DNA from: Cellulomonas taurus
GTDB lineage: Bacteria; Actinomycetota; Actinomycetes; Actinomycetales; Cellulomonadaceae
NCBI RefSeq assembly: GCF_012931845.1
Contig: NZ_CP051884.1
Coordinates: forward strand, 744,001-808,000
DNA: 64,000 nt
Direction: 5' to 3'
Within the stretch, counting starts at the first letter, position 1. Each line of letters starts with the position of its first letter. The notes below the pieces were generated by a model. The model did no database searches. It saw only the letters and a list, made by a program, of their open reading frames with translations, and had not been told where the DNA came from. The position numbers and the translations under genes were made by a program. Of this stretch, positions 54,301 to 64,000 are shown piece by piece.

Positions 54301-56084
54301 GCGATGTCGCAGATCACCGCGCCGGCACCCACGGTCGCACCGACCGCCGCGCTCAACCCGGAGACGGTGCCGGCCTTGTGCGCGACCAGCTGCTGCTCCA
54401 TCTTCATCGCCTCCAGGACGACGATCAGGTCACCCTCGGCGACCTCGGCGCCGTCGGCGACCGCGACCTTCACGATGGTGCCCTGCATCGGCGAGGTGAG
54501 GCTGGTGCCGGAGACGCCGGCGGCGGCCCGGGCACCGGAGCGGCGCGCTGCCGGACGCTTCGGTGCGGCGCGGCGACCGGCGCGGGCGGCCAGCGCGGCG
54601 GGCAGCACGACCTCCAGCCGCTTGCCGCCGACCTCGACGACGACCCGCTCCAGCTCGGTCGGTTCGTCCTCCTCCTCGGACGCGGTGCCGGTGGTCGGCG
54701 CTGCCTCGGCGAGGGCCGCGAGCTGGTCGACGAACTCGGTCTCGATCCACCGGGTGTGCACGCTGAACGGCGTGCCCTCGTCGGCGGGCACGAAGGCCTC
54801 GGAGTCCATCACCGCGCGGTGGAAGGGCAGCACGGTCGGGATGCCGGCCACCTCCATCTCGGCCAGGGCGCGGCGGGCGCGCTGGGCGGCCTGGGCGCGG
54901 GTGGCACCGGTGACGACCAGCTTGCCGATCATCGAGTCGAAGGCACCGGAGACGGAGTCGCCCTCGATCACGCCGAAGTCGGCGCGCACCCCCGGGCCGC
55001 TGGGCAGCCGCAGCGTGCTGATCCGGCCGGGCGACGGCAGGAAGTTCGCCGCCGGGTCCTCACCGTTGATCCGGAACTCGAAGGAGTGGCCGCGGGTCTC
55101 GACGTGGTCGTAGCCCAGGGGCTCACCGGCGGCGATCCGGAACTGCTCGCGCACCAGGTCGATGCCGCTGATCTCCTCGGTGACCGGGTGCTCGACCTGC
55201 AGGCGGGTGTTGACCTCCAGGAAGGAGATGGTGCCGTCCACCGCGACCAGGAACTCGCAGGTCCCGGCGCCGACGTAGCCGGCCTCGCGCAGGATCGCCT
55301 GGGAGGACTCGACCAGGCGGGCGCGCTGGTCGTCGGTCAGGTAGGGCGCGGGCGCCTCCTCGACCAGCTTCTGGTGCCGGCGCTGCAGGGAGCAGTCACG
55401 GGTGGAGACCACGACGACGGTGCCGTGCTCGTCGGCGAGGCACTGGGTCTCCACGTGCCGGGGCCGGTCGAGGTACCGCTCCACGAAGCACTCGCCGCGG
55501 CCGAAGGCGGCGGTGGCCTCCCGGACGGCGGAGTCGTAGAGCTCGTCGATCTCCTCCGAGGTGCGGGCGACCTTGAGGCCACGACCGCCACCGCCGAAGG
55601 CGGCCTTGATGGCGACCGGCAGGCCGTGTTCGGCGACGAAGGCGTGCACCTCGGCCGCCCCGGAGACCGGGTCCGGGGTCCCGGCGACCAGCGGGGCACC
55701 GGCGCGCTGGGCGATGTGCCGGGCGCTCACCTTGTCACCGAGCGACATGATCGCGGCGGGGGGCGGCCCGATCCAGGTCAGACCCGCGTCGATCACCGCC
55801 TGCGCGAACTCCGCGTTCTCGGACAGGAAGCCGTAGCCGGGGTGCACGGCGTCGGCACCGGAACGGCGGGCGACGTCCAGCAGCTTCGCGATGTCCAGGT
55901 AGGTCTCGGCCGCGCGGGCGCCGTCCAACGCGTACGCCTCGTCGGCCAGACGCACGTGCTGCGCCTCGCGGTCGGGGTCGGCGTAGACGGCGACGGAGGC
56001 GAGGCCGGCGTCACGGCAGGCACGGGCGACACGGACGGCGATCTCACCACGGTTGGCGATCAGCACCTTGGAGATACGGGGCAC
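54297..56084 (-). CDS. accA3: Acyl-CoA carboxylase alpha subunit: biotin carboxylase plus biotin carrier domain
   Basis: 595 aa, the length of actinobacterial AccA3. Biotin carboxylase domain from residue 1 to about 450: [33 protein letters not shown], the ATP-grasp loop [13 protein letters not shown], and [16 protein letters not shown]. The C-terminal carrier domain has the biotinyl Lys in [11 protein letters not shown]. With AccD and AccE, coded 4 kb away, it makes malonyl- or methylmalonyl-CoA. GTG start; TACCGT lies 5 nt before it (56090-56095), a possible leaderless promoter. BirA for its biotinylation is also in the window. Confidence 0.96.
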   Translation of the reverse strand: MPRISKVLIANRGEIAVRVARACRDAGLASVAVYADPDREAQHVRLADEAYALDGARAAETYLDIAKLLDVARRSGADAVHPGYGFLSENAEFAQAVIDAGLTWIGPPPAAIMSLGDKVSARHIAQRAGAPLVAGTPDPVSGAAEVHAFVAEHGLPVAIKAAFGGGGRGLKVARTSEEIDELYDSAVREATAAFGRGECFVERYLDRPRHVETQCLADEHGTVVVVSTRDCSLQRRHQKLVEEAPAPYLTDDQRARLVESSQAILREAGYVGAGTCEFLVAVDGTISFLEVNTRLQVEHPVTEEISGIDLVREQFRIAAGEPLGYDHVETRGHSFEFRINGEDPAANFLPSPGRISTLRLPSGPGVRADFGVIEGDSVSGAFDSMIGKLVVTGATRAQAAQRARRALAEMEVAGIPTVLPFHRAVMDSEAFVPADEGTPFSVHTRWIETEFVDQLAALAEAAPTTGTASEEEDEPTELERVVVEVGGKRLEVVLPAALAARAGRRAAPKRPAARRSGARAAAGVSGTSLTSPMQGTIVKVAVADGAEVAEGDLIVVLEAMKMEQQLVAHKAGTVSGLSAAVGATVGAGAVICDIA

Positions 56085-56191
56085 GGCTCACGGTAACGCG
56101 CGCCCACCCCCGGAGGGCGACCCGGCGCGGCACCGGTGACGAACTCTGGCAGAACCGTCCAAGTGCCCCCGGACCCGCCTTGTCGGATTCC

Positions 56192-56791
56192 TCAGCTGAC
56201 GTGGTTCCACAGGTCGGTGATGGACAGTCCGAGCCGCCCGAGCAGCTCGCGCAGCAGCGGCAGGCTGAGCCCGACCACCCCGTGATGGTCGCCCTCGATG
56301 CCGGTGACGAACGCCCCGCCGAGCCCGTCGACGGTGAAGGCCCCGGCGACGTGCAGCGGCTCACCGGTGGCGACGTAGGCGGTGATCTCGGCGTCGGAGA
56401 CCTCGGCGAAGTGCACCGTGGTCGAACTGGTGGCACCGAGCTGGGTCTCACCGCGGATCAGCCAGTGCCCGGTGTGCAGCACCGCCGACCTGCCGCGCAT
56501 CTCCTGCCAGCGCCGGACCGCGTCGGCGGCGTCGACCGGCTTGCCGAGGACCTGGCCGCCCAGCTCCAGCATCGAGTCGCAGCCCAGCACCAGGGCGTCC
56601 GGGTACCCGGCGGCCACGTCGCGGGCCTTGGCCCGGGCCAGCAGCAGGACGGCCTCGGCCGGGGCGACCTGTCCGGCGGCCGCCAGCACGGCGGGCTCGT
56701 CCACGGCGGAGACGGCGACGGTGGGGTCGATCCCTGCGGACCGCAGGGTGGCGCGGCGGGCGGGGGAGGCGGAGGCGAGCAGCAGGTCCAC
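56192..56791 (-). CDS. maf: Maf/YceF family nucleoside triphosphate pyrophosphatase
   Basis: 199 aa. Starts LLLASASPARRATLRSAGI, the Maf signature S-x-S-P-R-R, with VLGCDSMLELGGQVLGKP in the middle and GAFTVDGLGGAFVTGIEGD at the end. Maf proteins hydrolyse non-canonical or modified nucleotides to the monophosphate. The GTG start has TAGGCT ending 6 nt upstream. It precedes accBC on the strand by 107 bp, an arrangement known from Rv3282-Rv3285. The 107-bp gap holds the accBC promoter candidate only. Confidence 0.93.
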   Translation of the reverse strand: MDLLLASASPARRATLRSAGIDPTVAVSAVDEPAVLAAAGQVAPAEAVLLLARAKARDVAAGYPDALVLGCDSMLELGGQVLGKPVDAADAVRRWQEMRGRSAVLHTGHWLIRGETQLGATSSTTVHFAEVSDAEITAYVATGEPLHVAGAFTVDGLGGAFVTGIEGDHHGVVGLSLPLLRELLGRLGLSITDLWNHVS

Positions 56792-56797
56792 GCGGCG

Positions 56798-56803
56798 AGC
56801 CTA
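56798..56803 (-). promoter_or_regulatory. Leaderless-type -10 of maf
   Basis: TAGGCT read on the minus strand, 6 nt before the GTG at 56791. Confidence 0.5.
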
Positions 56804-56887
56804 GGCGCAGTCAGGACATTCGTCCGGCGCGTGCGGGCCGAGCGATCCGCCACGATTGTCCGGGATTCCCCAGGGGAGGGTGCGACC

Positions 56888-57547
56888 ATGACCGCTGTGA
56901 CCGACGACGAGCTGACCGACGACCGGCCCGAGGCCCTGATCGTCGACGACGACCCCGCCTCCGAGAGCCGCTACCGCTGGCGCCGCCGGACCGCGATCGA
57001 GATGGCGATCTCCGGCGCGATCGGCCTGTTCACGTCCTTCGTGCTGTCGATCGAGGCGTGGCGGATCGCCAAGGACCCGGACACGGTCCTCGGCTGCGAC
57101 CTGAACGCCGTCATCTCCTGCGGGACGGTCGCCAAGACCTGGCAGGCGAACCTGCTCGGCTTCCCGAACGCCTTCCTCGGGATCGCCTTCGAGGTCGTGG
57201 TGATCACCATCGCGGTCGCCGCCATCGGCCGGGTGCGCTTCCCGCGCTGGTTCATGCTCGGCACGCAGCTGCTCTACACGATCGCGCTGTTCTTCGCGTA
57301 CTGGCTGTTCCTGCAGGCCTACTTCGTCATCGGGGTGCTCTGCCCGTGGTGCTTGCTGATCACGGTGACCACCACGCTGGTGTTCGCCGGGCTGACCCGG
57401 TGGAACATCCGGGACGGGCACCTGCGGATCGGCCAGTGGGCGCGGGACCTGGTCGCGGCCGGAACCGACTGGTACCTCACCATCGCGTGGCTGGTGCTGT
57501 TCGCGGCGATGGTCCTGTTCAAGTACGGGCCGTCGCTGATCGGTTGA
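56888..57547 (+). CDS. Vitamin K epoxide reductase (VKOR) family protein
   Basis: 219 aa with about five hydrophobic segments. Four conserved cysteines: the loop pair in LGCDLNAVISCG and the active-site CPWC near residue 155. Bacterial VKOR re-oxidises DsbA-like proteins using quinone, replacing DsbB in actinobacteria. A DsbA-like partner is not in the window and none is fused. ATG 56888 with GGAGGG 8 nt upstream. The 96-bp gap to maf is divergent. Confidence 0.93.
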   Translation: MTAVTDDELTDDRPEALIVDDDPASESRYRWRRRTAIEMAISGAIGLFTSFVLSIEAWRIAKDPDTVLGCDLNAVISCGTVAKTWQANLLGFPNAFLGIAFEVVVITIAVAAIGRVRFPRWFMLGTQLLYTIALFFAYWLFLQAYFVIGVLCPWCLLITVTTTLVFAGLTRWNIRDGHLRIGQWARDLVAAGTDWYLTIAWLVLFAAMVLFKYGPSLIG

Positions 57548-57548
57548 C

Positions 57549-57595
57549 ACATGACGAAGCCCCCACCGGATCGGCCGGTGGGGGCTTCGTCATGT
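57549..57595. terminator. Bidirectional hairpin between the VKOR and DUF885 genes
   Basis: Perfect 21-bp arms at 57549-57569 and 57575-57595 with loop ATCGG; the stem includes GAAGCCCCCACCGG. It starts two bases after the VKOR stop. Longest terminator stem in the window. Confidence 0.85.
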
Positions 57596-57602
57596 CCGGC
57601 AC

Positions 57603-59282
57603 TCAGGCCAGGGTGTCCCGCAGCACGTCCAGCGGCAGCGCGCCGAGGTTCAGCGCCCGCTCGTGGAAGCTGCGCAGGTCGAAGGCGGCACCCTCGCGGG
57701 CGGCCACCGCGTCCCGGGTCTGCTCCCAGATCCGCTGGCCGATCTTGTAGGACGGTGCCTGGCCCGGCCAGCCCAGGTAGCGGTTCAGCTCGAACCGGAT
57801 GAAGCCCTCGTCCATGTTCACGTTGGCCTTGAGGAACTCCCACGCCTTGTCGGCGTCCCAGGTGCCGCCACCCCACTCGGCGGGGGCGGGCAGACCCAGG
57901 TGCACGCCGAGGTCGAGGACGACGCGAGCGGCGCGCATCCGCTGGCCGTCCAGCATGCCGAGCCGGTCACCGGCGTCGTCCAGGAAGCCGAGGTCGGCCA
58001 TCAGGCGCTCGGAGTACAGCGCCCAGCCCTCGCCGTGGCCGGAGACCCAGCAGGCCAGCCGACGCCAGGAGTTCAGCTGCTCGCGCTGGTACACCGCCTG
58101 GGCGATCTGCAGGTGATGCCCCGGCACGCCCTCGTGGTAGACGGTGGTCTTCTCCCGCCAGGTGTTGAAGGTGGTGACGCCCGGCGGCACCGACCACCAC
58201 ATCCGACCGGGACGGCTGAAGTCGTCGCTCGGGCCGGTGTAGTAGATGCCGCCGTTCTGGGTCGGGGCGATCATGCACTCGATGGCGTGCAGCGGCTCGG
58301 CGATGGTGAAGTGCGTGCCGTCCAGGGCGGTGATCGCCTCGTCGGCGGTGCGCTGCATCCACTCCTGCAGCGCGGCGGTGCCCTCCAGGCGGCGGGCCGG
58401 GTCGGCGTCCAGGGCGGCGACCGCCTGCTCGACGGTGGCACCCGGTCCGGCGATCTCGGCGGCGACCTGCTCCTGCTCGGCGACCACCCGGGCCAGTTCC
58501 TCCAGGCCCCACTGGTAGGTCTCCTCCAGGTCCACGGTGGCACCGACGAAGTAGCGGGACCAGAGCGCGTAGCGGTCGCGGCCGACGGCGTCCTGCTCGG
58601 GTGCCTGGGCGGCCAGCTCGTCCTTGAGGAACGACGCCAGCTCGGCGTACGCCCCCCGGGCGGCCTTGGCTCCCTGGTCGAGGGCACCGGCCAGCGCCGC
58701 GTCCTGGGCCACGGCGGCGTGGGCCTGCTCGCCGTCGATGTACTGGGTGAAGAAGGAGGTGGCCGGGTTCGCCAGCTCCTCGGCCTGCTCGATGGCCTCG
58801 CGCACCTGGCGGATGGCCGGGACGTCGCCCCGGGCGGCGGCGGCGCGCAGCGACTCGACGTACCCGGCGGCCGCCTGCGGCACCCCGGACAGTCGACGGG
58901 CGATGGTCGCCCAGGCCTCGGTGCCCTCGGTGGGCATCAGGTCGAAGACGTCGCGCATGCCCTGCACCGGGGAGGCGATGTTGTTCAGCTCGCGCTGCAG
59001 CTCACCGGCCTCGTGCAGCTCCAGCTCCAGGCCGAGGCGTTCGCGCATCGCGGCGAGCGTCACCGTGTCGGTGTCGTCGGCGGGGGTGGCGGCGTCCAGC
59101 TCGCGCAGCGTCTGCCGGGCGGCGTCGGCGCGGGCCTGGAGCCCGGCCGGGGAGTGGTCGGTCATCTCGTCGTCGTGGCCCGGGATGCCGAGGGCGGTGG
59201 CACCCTCCGGGTCGAGGGCGGCGAGGGTCTGGACGTAGGCGTCGGCGATCCGGTCGATCGCTGTCTGGGGACGAGGGTTCAC
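57603..59282 (-). CDS. DUF885 family putative zinc peptidase
   Basis: 559 aa. The motif TVYHEGVPGHHLQIAQ (H-E-x4-G-H-H) near residue 378 looks like a zinc site, with a downstream RLACWVSGHGEGWALYSERLM segment that should add the third ligand. DUF885 proteins are M32-like carboxypeptidase relatives of unsettled function. No signal peptide, so cytoplasmic. GTG 59282 was chosen because TAAAGT ends 7 nt before it; the longer in-frame version runs through accE. It lies next to accE. Confidence 0.88.
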   Translation of the reverse strand: MNPRPQTAIDRIADAYVQTLAALDPEGATALGIPGHDDEMTDHSPAGLQARADAARQTLRELDAATPADDTDTVTLAAMRERLGLELELHEAGELQRELNNIASPVQGMRDVFDLMPTEGTEAWATIARRLSGVPQAAAGYVESLRAAAARGDVPAIRQVREAIEQAEELANPATSFFTQYIDGEQAHAAVAQDAALAGALDQGAKAARGAYAELASFLKDELAAQAPEQDAVGRDRYALWSRYFVGATVDLEETYQWGLEELARVVAEQEQVAAEIAGPGATVEQAVAALDADPARRLEGTAALQEWMQRTADEAITALDGTHFTIAEPLHAIECMIAPTQNGGIYYTGPSDDFSRPGRMWWSVPPGVTTFNTWREKTTVYHEGVPGHHLQIAQAVYQREQLNSWRRLACWVSGHGEGWALYSERLMADLGFLDDAGDRLGMLDGQRMRAARVVLDLGVHLGLPAPAEWGGGTWDADKAWEFLKANVNMDEGFIRFELNRYLGWPGQAPSYKIGQRIWEQTRDAVAAREGAAFDLRSFHERALNLGALPLDVLRDTLA

Positions 59283-59289
59283 CCGTCCG

Positions 59290-59295
59290 ACTTTA
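59290..59295 (-). promoter_or_regulatory. Leaderless-type -10 of the DUF885 gene
   Basis: TAAAGT on the minus strand, 7 nt before the GTG at 59282, overlapping the end of accE. Confidence 0.5.
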
Positions 59296-59511
59296 ACGCC
59301 CGCTCCACCGCCAGGCGGTCGGACCCGGCTGCCACCGGCCACGGCCGCCCCGGAGCGAGCGCGACCGGTCCGACCAGGCACTGGGCGTCACCGGCTCCGG
59401 CTCCGGATCGGCGCCGCCGGCGCTCGCGGCGACCAGTCCGGCGACCAGGGCGGCGAGTTCGACGTCGTCCGGCGTGCCGCGCACCACGCGCACGTGCGGC
59501 AGGTCGGTCAT
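59293..59511 (-). CDS. accE: Acyl-CoA carboxylase epsilon subunit
   Basis: 72 aa. Starts [20 protein letters not shown] and ends in GRWQPGPTAWRWSGR; the pattern V-R-G-x-P-x-x-x-E-L-A-A-L and the final P-G-x-x-A-W-R are those of AccE, a small subunit binding AccA/AccD complexes in actinobacteria. ATG 59511 overlaps the stop of the 174-aa gene by 4 bp. Position downstream of accD supports the call. Confidence 0.87.
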   Translation of the reverse strand: MTDLPHVRVVRGTPDDVELAALVAGLVAASAGGADPEPEPVTPSAWSDRSRSLRGGRGRWQPGPTAWRWSGR

Positions 59512-60028
59512 CGGTCGCCGTCCTCGTCGGTGTCGTCGTCCTCGTCGTCGAAGCCCACCGGGCCACCGCGGGCGCTGCCCCACTCCTGGACGGTGAACCC
59601 GGCCTCGATCAGCCGCTCGACCAGGTCGGCACCGCCGTCGTCGATCAGCCCGAGGGCCGCCTCCGCGGTCTGGTCGGTCGGCTCCGGCGGCAGCCCGATC
59701 ACGAAGCCGAGGTGGAACTCGTCCACGGACACCCGGCGGTCGGGGTCGTGCGAGACCGGCTCGTCGCCCTCCCAGATCATCCCGGTCAGCTCCGGGTGCA
59801 AGCCGAGCTGCTGGTGCAGCAGGTCGTAGAGCTGGGCGTTCAGCCCACCGACCTCGGTCTCCAGCGCGAGCACCCGGGGGTCCTCGTCCGCCTCGGTGGA
59901 GCCGAACTCGGCGCGGACCCCGACGGCGGTGTCCACATAGCTGTGCAGGCGGGCCGCCAGCTGGTCCACCAGGTGGTGGAACTGTGCGGCGTCGACCCCG
60001 GACAGCGGGCTCTGGTCGTGGGACTCGG

Positions 60029-60032
<4 letters not shown>
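59508..60032 (-). CDS. Unknown acidic protein between accD and accE
   Basis: 174 aa. Contains helical regions ([45 protein letters not shown]) and a very acidic C-terminus ([14 protein letters not shown]). [34 protein letters not shown] is a beta-like middle part. I recognise no family. The ATG overlaps the accD stop by 4 bp and its own stop overlaps accE by 4 bp, so it is translated within the carboxylase operon and its product may associate with it; that is inference from position. Confidence 0.75.
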
Positions 60033-61645
<1,613 letters not shown>

Positions 61646-61652
61646 CCGCACG

Positions 61653-61658
61653 AGAGTA
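61653..61658 (-). promoter_or_regulatory. Leaderless-type -10 of accD
   Basis: TACTCT on the minus strand, 7 nt before the GTG at 61645. Confidence 0.5.
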
Positions 61659-61738
61659 GTTCGACCTCGGTCGTCGGTCAGTGCGTTCCCGATGCAGGGC
61701 TGACCGGACCGACCTGTGGGATTGCCACAATGAGCAGC

Positions 61739-62575
61739 ATGACCGGGTCGCCTGCCACGCGCACACCACTGGACACCGCCGCGCTGACCGCGCGGCTGGC
61801 ACCGACGATCACCGGCGGCCTCGTGCTGCGGGACGAGGCCGGGTCGACCAACACCGAGCTGCGCGAGCTGCTGCGCGACCGACCGTGGACCGGGCCGGTG
61901 TTGCTGAGCGTCGAACACCAGCAGGCGGGACGCGGGCGGGCCGGGCACGGCTGGCAGACCCCGCGCGGTGCGGCGCTGACCCTCTCCCTCGCGGTGCGGC
62001 CGGAGCGCGAGCGCGCCGACTGGGGTTGGTTGCCGCTGCTCACCGGGTTGGCGGTGGCCCGCGGCATCGAGGAGGTGGCCGGATTGCGGGCGGGGATCAA
62101 GTGGCCGAACGACGTCCTGCTGCCCGCCACGGAGTCGGTGCCGGGCTGGGGGCCGTGGCGCAAGGCGGTCGGCATCCTGACCGAGGCGGCCGGGGACGCG
62201 CTGATCGTCGGGATCGGGATCAATGTCGACCAGGACACCGCCGAGCTGCCGGTGCCGCACGCCGGGTCGCTGCGCACGGCGGGCGTCGTCGGCGTGGACC
62301 GCACGGCCCTGCTGATCGCGGTCGTCCAGCAGGTGATGTCCCTGGTCGCCGCGCCCCGCGACCCGGCTGCCGAGCATCAGGTGCGCGAGCGCTGCGTGAC
62401 CCTGGGCCTGGAGATCGAGGCCGAGCGGCCCGGGGGTGATCGGCTCACCGGCCGCGCCACCGGGATCGCCGCCGACGGCTCCCTGCTGGTGGAGACCCCG
62501 ACCGGCACCGCGTCGCTCAGCGCGGGTGACCTGCGTCACGTCCGCCCGCGCGGTGAACTAGGCTCCACCGCGTGA
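61739..62575 (+). CDS. birA: Biotin-[acetyl-CoA-carboxylase] ligase
   Basis: 278 aa. Makes biotinyl-AMP and transfers biotin to the carrier-domain lysine of AccA. Motifs: [41 protein letters not shown] (the G-R-G-R-x-G-H-x-W loop) and IKWPNDVLL; a C-terminal SH3-like domain follows. No N-terminal helix-turn-helix, so it does not act as a repressor. ATG 61739 is 7 nt after CACAAT; an in-frame ATG at 61730 is also possible. Divergent from accD, its substrate complex. The stop overlaps the cyclase start by 4 bp. Confidence 0.94.
   Translation: MTGSPATRTPLDTAALTARLAPTITGGLVLRDEAGSTNTELRELLRDRPWTGPVLLSVEHQQAGRGRAGHGWQTPRGAALTLSLAVRPERERADWGWLPLLTGLAVARGIEEVAGLRAGIKWPNDVLLPATESVPGWGPWRKAVGILTEAAGDALIVGIGINVDQDTAELPVPHAGSLRTAGVVGVDRTALLIAVVQQVMSLVAAPRDPAAEHQVRERCVTLGLEIEAERPGGDRLTGRATGIAADGSLLVETPTGTASLSAGDLRHVRPRGELGSTA
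62559..62564 (+). promoter_or_regulatory. Leaderless-type -10 of the adenylate cyclase gene
   Basis: TAGGCT inside the end of birA, 7 nt before the cyclase GTG, so the cyclase may be made both with birA and from its own promoter. Confidence 0.45.
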
Positions 62576-63630
62576 CCGACGCTACGACCTCCACCCAACG
62601 GGCCGCTCGGCTGGATGCCGCGTTGCTCGGGGGCCAGCGCACCCTCACCCTGCGTGACCTGGCCGAGCGCTCCGGTGTCGAGCTGGACCTGGTCCGGCTG
62701 TACTGGCGCACCCTGGGGCTGCCGCACCCCGACGCCGACGACGTGGCGTTCACCGACGCCGACGCCGAGGCGGTGGAGCGCACGATGGCGCTGCTGCGGG
62801 ACGGCAAGGTCGATCAGCACACGATGATCTCCCTGACCCGTGCGCTGGGGCACACCGGCGACCGGCTCGCGCTGTGGCAGGTCGAGGCGCTGGTCGAGGA
62901 CATGGCGACCCGGCGCGGGCTGGACGACCCGGCGGCCCGGCGCGCGGTGCTGGACGAGCTGGACGAGCTGGCCCCGGTGCTGGTGGATCAGCTGGTGCAC
63001 TCCTACCGCCGACAGCTGGCGTCGATCGCGAGCCGGTACGCGGTGGAGTTCGCCGACGGCGGGACGGGGGAGACCGATCCGACCGCGCTGCCGCTGGCCC
63101 GGGCGGTCGGCTTCGCGGACATGGTGTCCTTCACCCGGCGCACCGCCGGGCTCGGGTCCACCGACCTGTCGGACTTCGTGCAGCGCTTCGAGACGGTGGT
63201 CCGGGACGTGGTGACGGCGACCGGCGGGCGGGTGGTGAAGACCATCGGCGACGCGGTGCTGTTCGTGGCCGACGACATCCGCACCGGCGCCACGGTGGCG
63301 ACCGAACTGGCCCGGGTGCTCGGCGGTGACCTGGACGTGGAGCGGGAGCGGGCGGTCGGCGGTCTGGCCGAGGGTGCTCGCGGTGTCACGCCGGTCCGGG
63401 TGAGCGTGGTGTGGGGCCGGGTGCTCTCCCGGTTCGGTGACGTGTTCGGGCCGTCGGTGAACGTGGCGGCGCGGCTGACCGACATCGCCGAACCGTCCAC
63501 GGTGCTGACGGACCCGGCGACCGCGCGGCTGCTGGCGGGCGAGCCGGGGATGCGGCTCACCGAGCTGCCGGAGCGCGAGCTGGCGGGCATCGGCCGGATG
63601 GCACCGGTCCGGGTCGAATCGATTCGCTGA
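62572..63630 (+). CDS. Class III adenylate/guanylate cyclase
   Basis: 352 aa. Residues 1 to about 170 form a helical domain (TLTLRDLAERSGVELDLVRLYWRTLGLP, FTDADAEAVERTMALLRDGKV) like the regulatory domain of pH-sensing Rv1264-type cyclases. The catalytic domain (about 180-350) has metal-binding aspartates in VGFADMVSFTR and KTIGDAVLFVADD, and the N-x-x-x-R transition-state pair in SVNVAARLTD. It lacks membrane helices, so it is soluble. Makes cAMP by family inference; the substrate-choice residues were not assigned. GTG overlaps the birA stop. Confidence 0.9.
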   Translation: MTDATTSTQRAARLDAALLGGQRTLTLRDLAERSGVELDLVRLYWRTLGLPHPDADDVAFTDADAEAVERTMALLRDGKVDQHTMISLTRALGHTGDRLALWQVEALVEDMATRRGLDDPAARRAVLDELDELAPVLVDQLVHSYRRQLASIASRYAVEFADGGTGETDPTALPLARAVGFADMVSFTRRTAGLGSTDLSDFVQRFETVVRDVVTATGGRVVKTIGDAVLFVADDIRTGATVATELARVLGGDLDVERERAVGGLAEGARGVTPVRVSVVWGRVLSRFGDVFGPSVNVAARLTDIAEPSTVLTDPATARLLAGEPGMRLTELPERELAGIGRMAPVRVESIR

Positions 63631-63651
63631 CCCCCTGGACGCCGTGGGACC

Positions 63652-64000
63652 ATGGCGGACGAGATGAACTCCCACACCCCCGTCAGTCGGAACACCGCCA
63701 AGTACGTCCTCATGCTCGGTGTGATGACCGCCCTCCCGGCGATCTCCACCGACATCTACCTGCCCTCCCTGCCGGATGTGGCCCGCGACCTGCACACCAG
63801 CGGGACGATGGCGCAGCTCACCATCACCTGCATGATGGTCGGCGGCGCGGTCGGCCAGCTGGTGGTCGGCCCGCTGTCCGACCGCTTCGGCCGCCGGCTC
63901 CCGGTGCTGGTCGGGGTGGCGCTGCACGTGCTGACCTCGGTGCTGTGCGCGATCTCCCCGGCGATCGTGCCGCTGATCGTGCTCCGGGCGGCCCAGGGCT
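63652..64000 (+). CDS. Bcr/CflA-type multidrug efflux MFS transporter, cut by the window edge
   Basis: First 116 residues. After a short polar N-terminus comes helix 1 (YVLMLGVMTALPAISTDIYLPSLPDVARDL, with the drug-efflux motif D1-type ISTDIYLP) and helix 2-3 region containing GPLSDRFGRRLP, the MFS motif A. This matches the DHA1 subfamily of drug/proton antiporters (Bcr/CflA). Start is ATG 63652; ATG 63664 four codons later is also possible. 21 bp separate it from the cyclase gene. Confidence 0.88.
   Translation, partial: MADEMNSHTPVSRNTAKYVLMLGVMTALPAISTDIYLPSLPDVARDLHTSGTMAQLTITCMMVGGAVGQLVVGPLSDRFGRRLPVLVGVALHVLTSVLCAISPAIVPLIVLRAAQG

Overview
The window is very GC-rich (roughly 70% or more by eye), has almost no intergenic space, uses GTG starts freely and shows many 1-4 bp stop/start overlaps. 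It carries MshB (mycothiol synthesis), a ZAS-type anti-sigma/SigE pair, AccBC/AccD/AccE acyl-CoA carboxylase genes and DUF3117, so it comes from an actinobacterium. The gene content and local order look like the Cellulomonas/Promicromonospora part of Micrococcales, but the genus is an inference. No rRNA, tRNA, CRISPR array, insertion sequence, phage gene or replication origin was seen. Apart from one cassette (47.9-51.8 kb) it reads as core chromosome.

Layout. 0-9.3 kb: cut-off PH-domain membrane protein (-), orphan tandem oligopeptide-type ABC ATPase, typA, mshB with a small membrane protein and a flavin reductase, and a 985-aa VanW-family protein with a very long acidic cytosolic tail. 9.3-18.5 kb: fdxA, three lysine/diaminopimelate genes (dapC, dapD, dapE), citrate synthase, a lysozyme-like secreted protein, a LOG-family hydrolase, a divergent dihydropteroate synthase and a PIG-V-like mannosyltransferase. 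18.5-24.1 kb: DUF3117, leucyl aminopeptidase, the divergent O-methyltransferase / sigE-antisigma-tatB block, trpS. 24.1-31.2 kb: a 2H phosphoesterase, YihY, an Ada-AlkA fusion and sdhCDAB. 31.4-33.7 kb: manC and an M20 amidohydrolase. 33.9-46.3 kb: a nucleoside uptake and salvage region (BMP lipoprotein, ATPase, two permeases, cdd, deoA, add, deoC, PNP, hexose/pentose phosphomutase). 46.4-51.8 kb: LpdA-like quinone reductase and a four-gene cassette coding two WXG-like proteins and two near-duplicate lipoproteins. 51.9-63.6 kb: membrane-anchored endonuclease/exonuclease/phosphatase protein, Nudix, accBC, maf, VKOR, DUF885 peptidase, accE, an unknown gene, accD, birA and a class III adenylate cyclase. 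63.6-64.0 kb: start of a Bcr/CflA efflux pump.

How the genes work together. The BMP transporter would import nucleosides. Cdd, DeoA, Add and PNP would release bases and (deoxy)ribose-1-phosphate. The phosphomutase next to PNP is a candidate for making the 5-phosphates, and DeoC would split deoxyribose-5-phosphate to glyceraldehyde-3-phosphate and acetaldehyde, feeding carbon toward the citrate synthase and succinate dehydrogenase also coded here. AccBC, AccD, AccE and BirA form a complete biotin-dependent carboxylase set. DapC, DapD and DapE are three successive steps of the succinylase route to meso-diaminopimelate.

Regulation seen in the sequence. At least fourteen genes have a TANNNT -10 hexamer ending 6-7 nt before the start codon, the signature of leaderless mRNAs. 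Convergent gene pairs are usually separated by long, near-perfect hairpins without a T-tract. sigE has a GGGAAC-N17-CGTT promoter suggesting autoregulation. The most interesting candidates for new biology are the WXG/lipoprotein cassette, an O-methyltransferase whose best start codon is AUC behind a strong ribosome binding site, a 13-copy TGGGGCG repeat able to form G-quadruplexes, and a 13-bp inverted repeat over the start codon of the Ada-AlkA gene.
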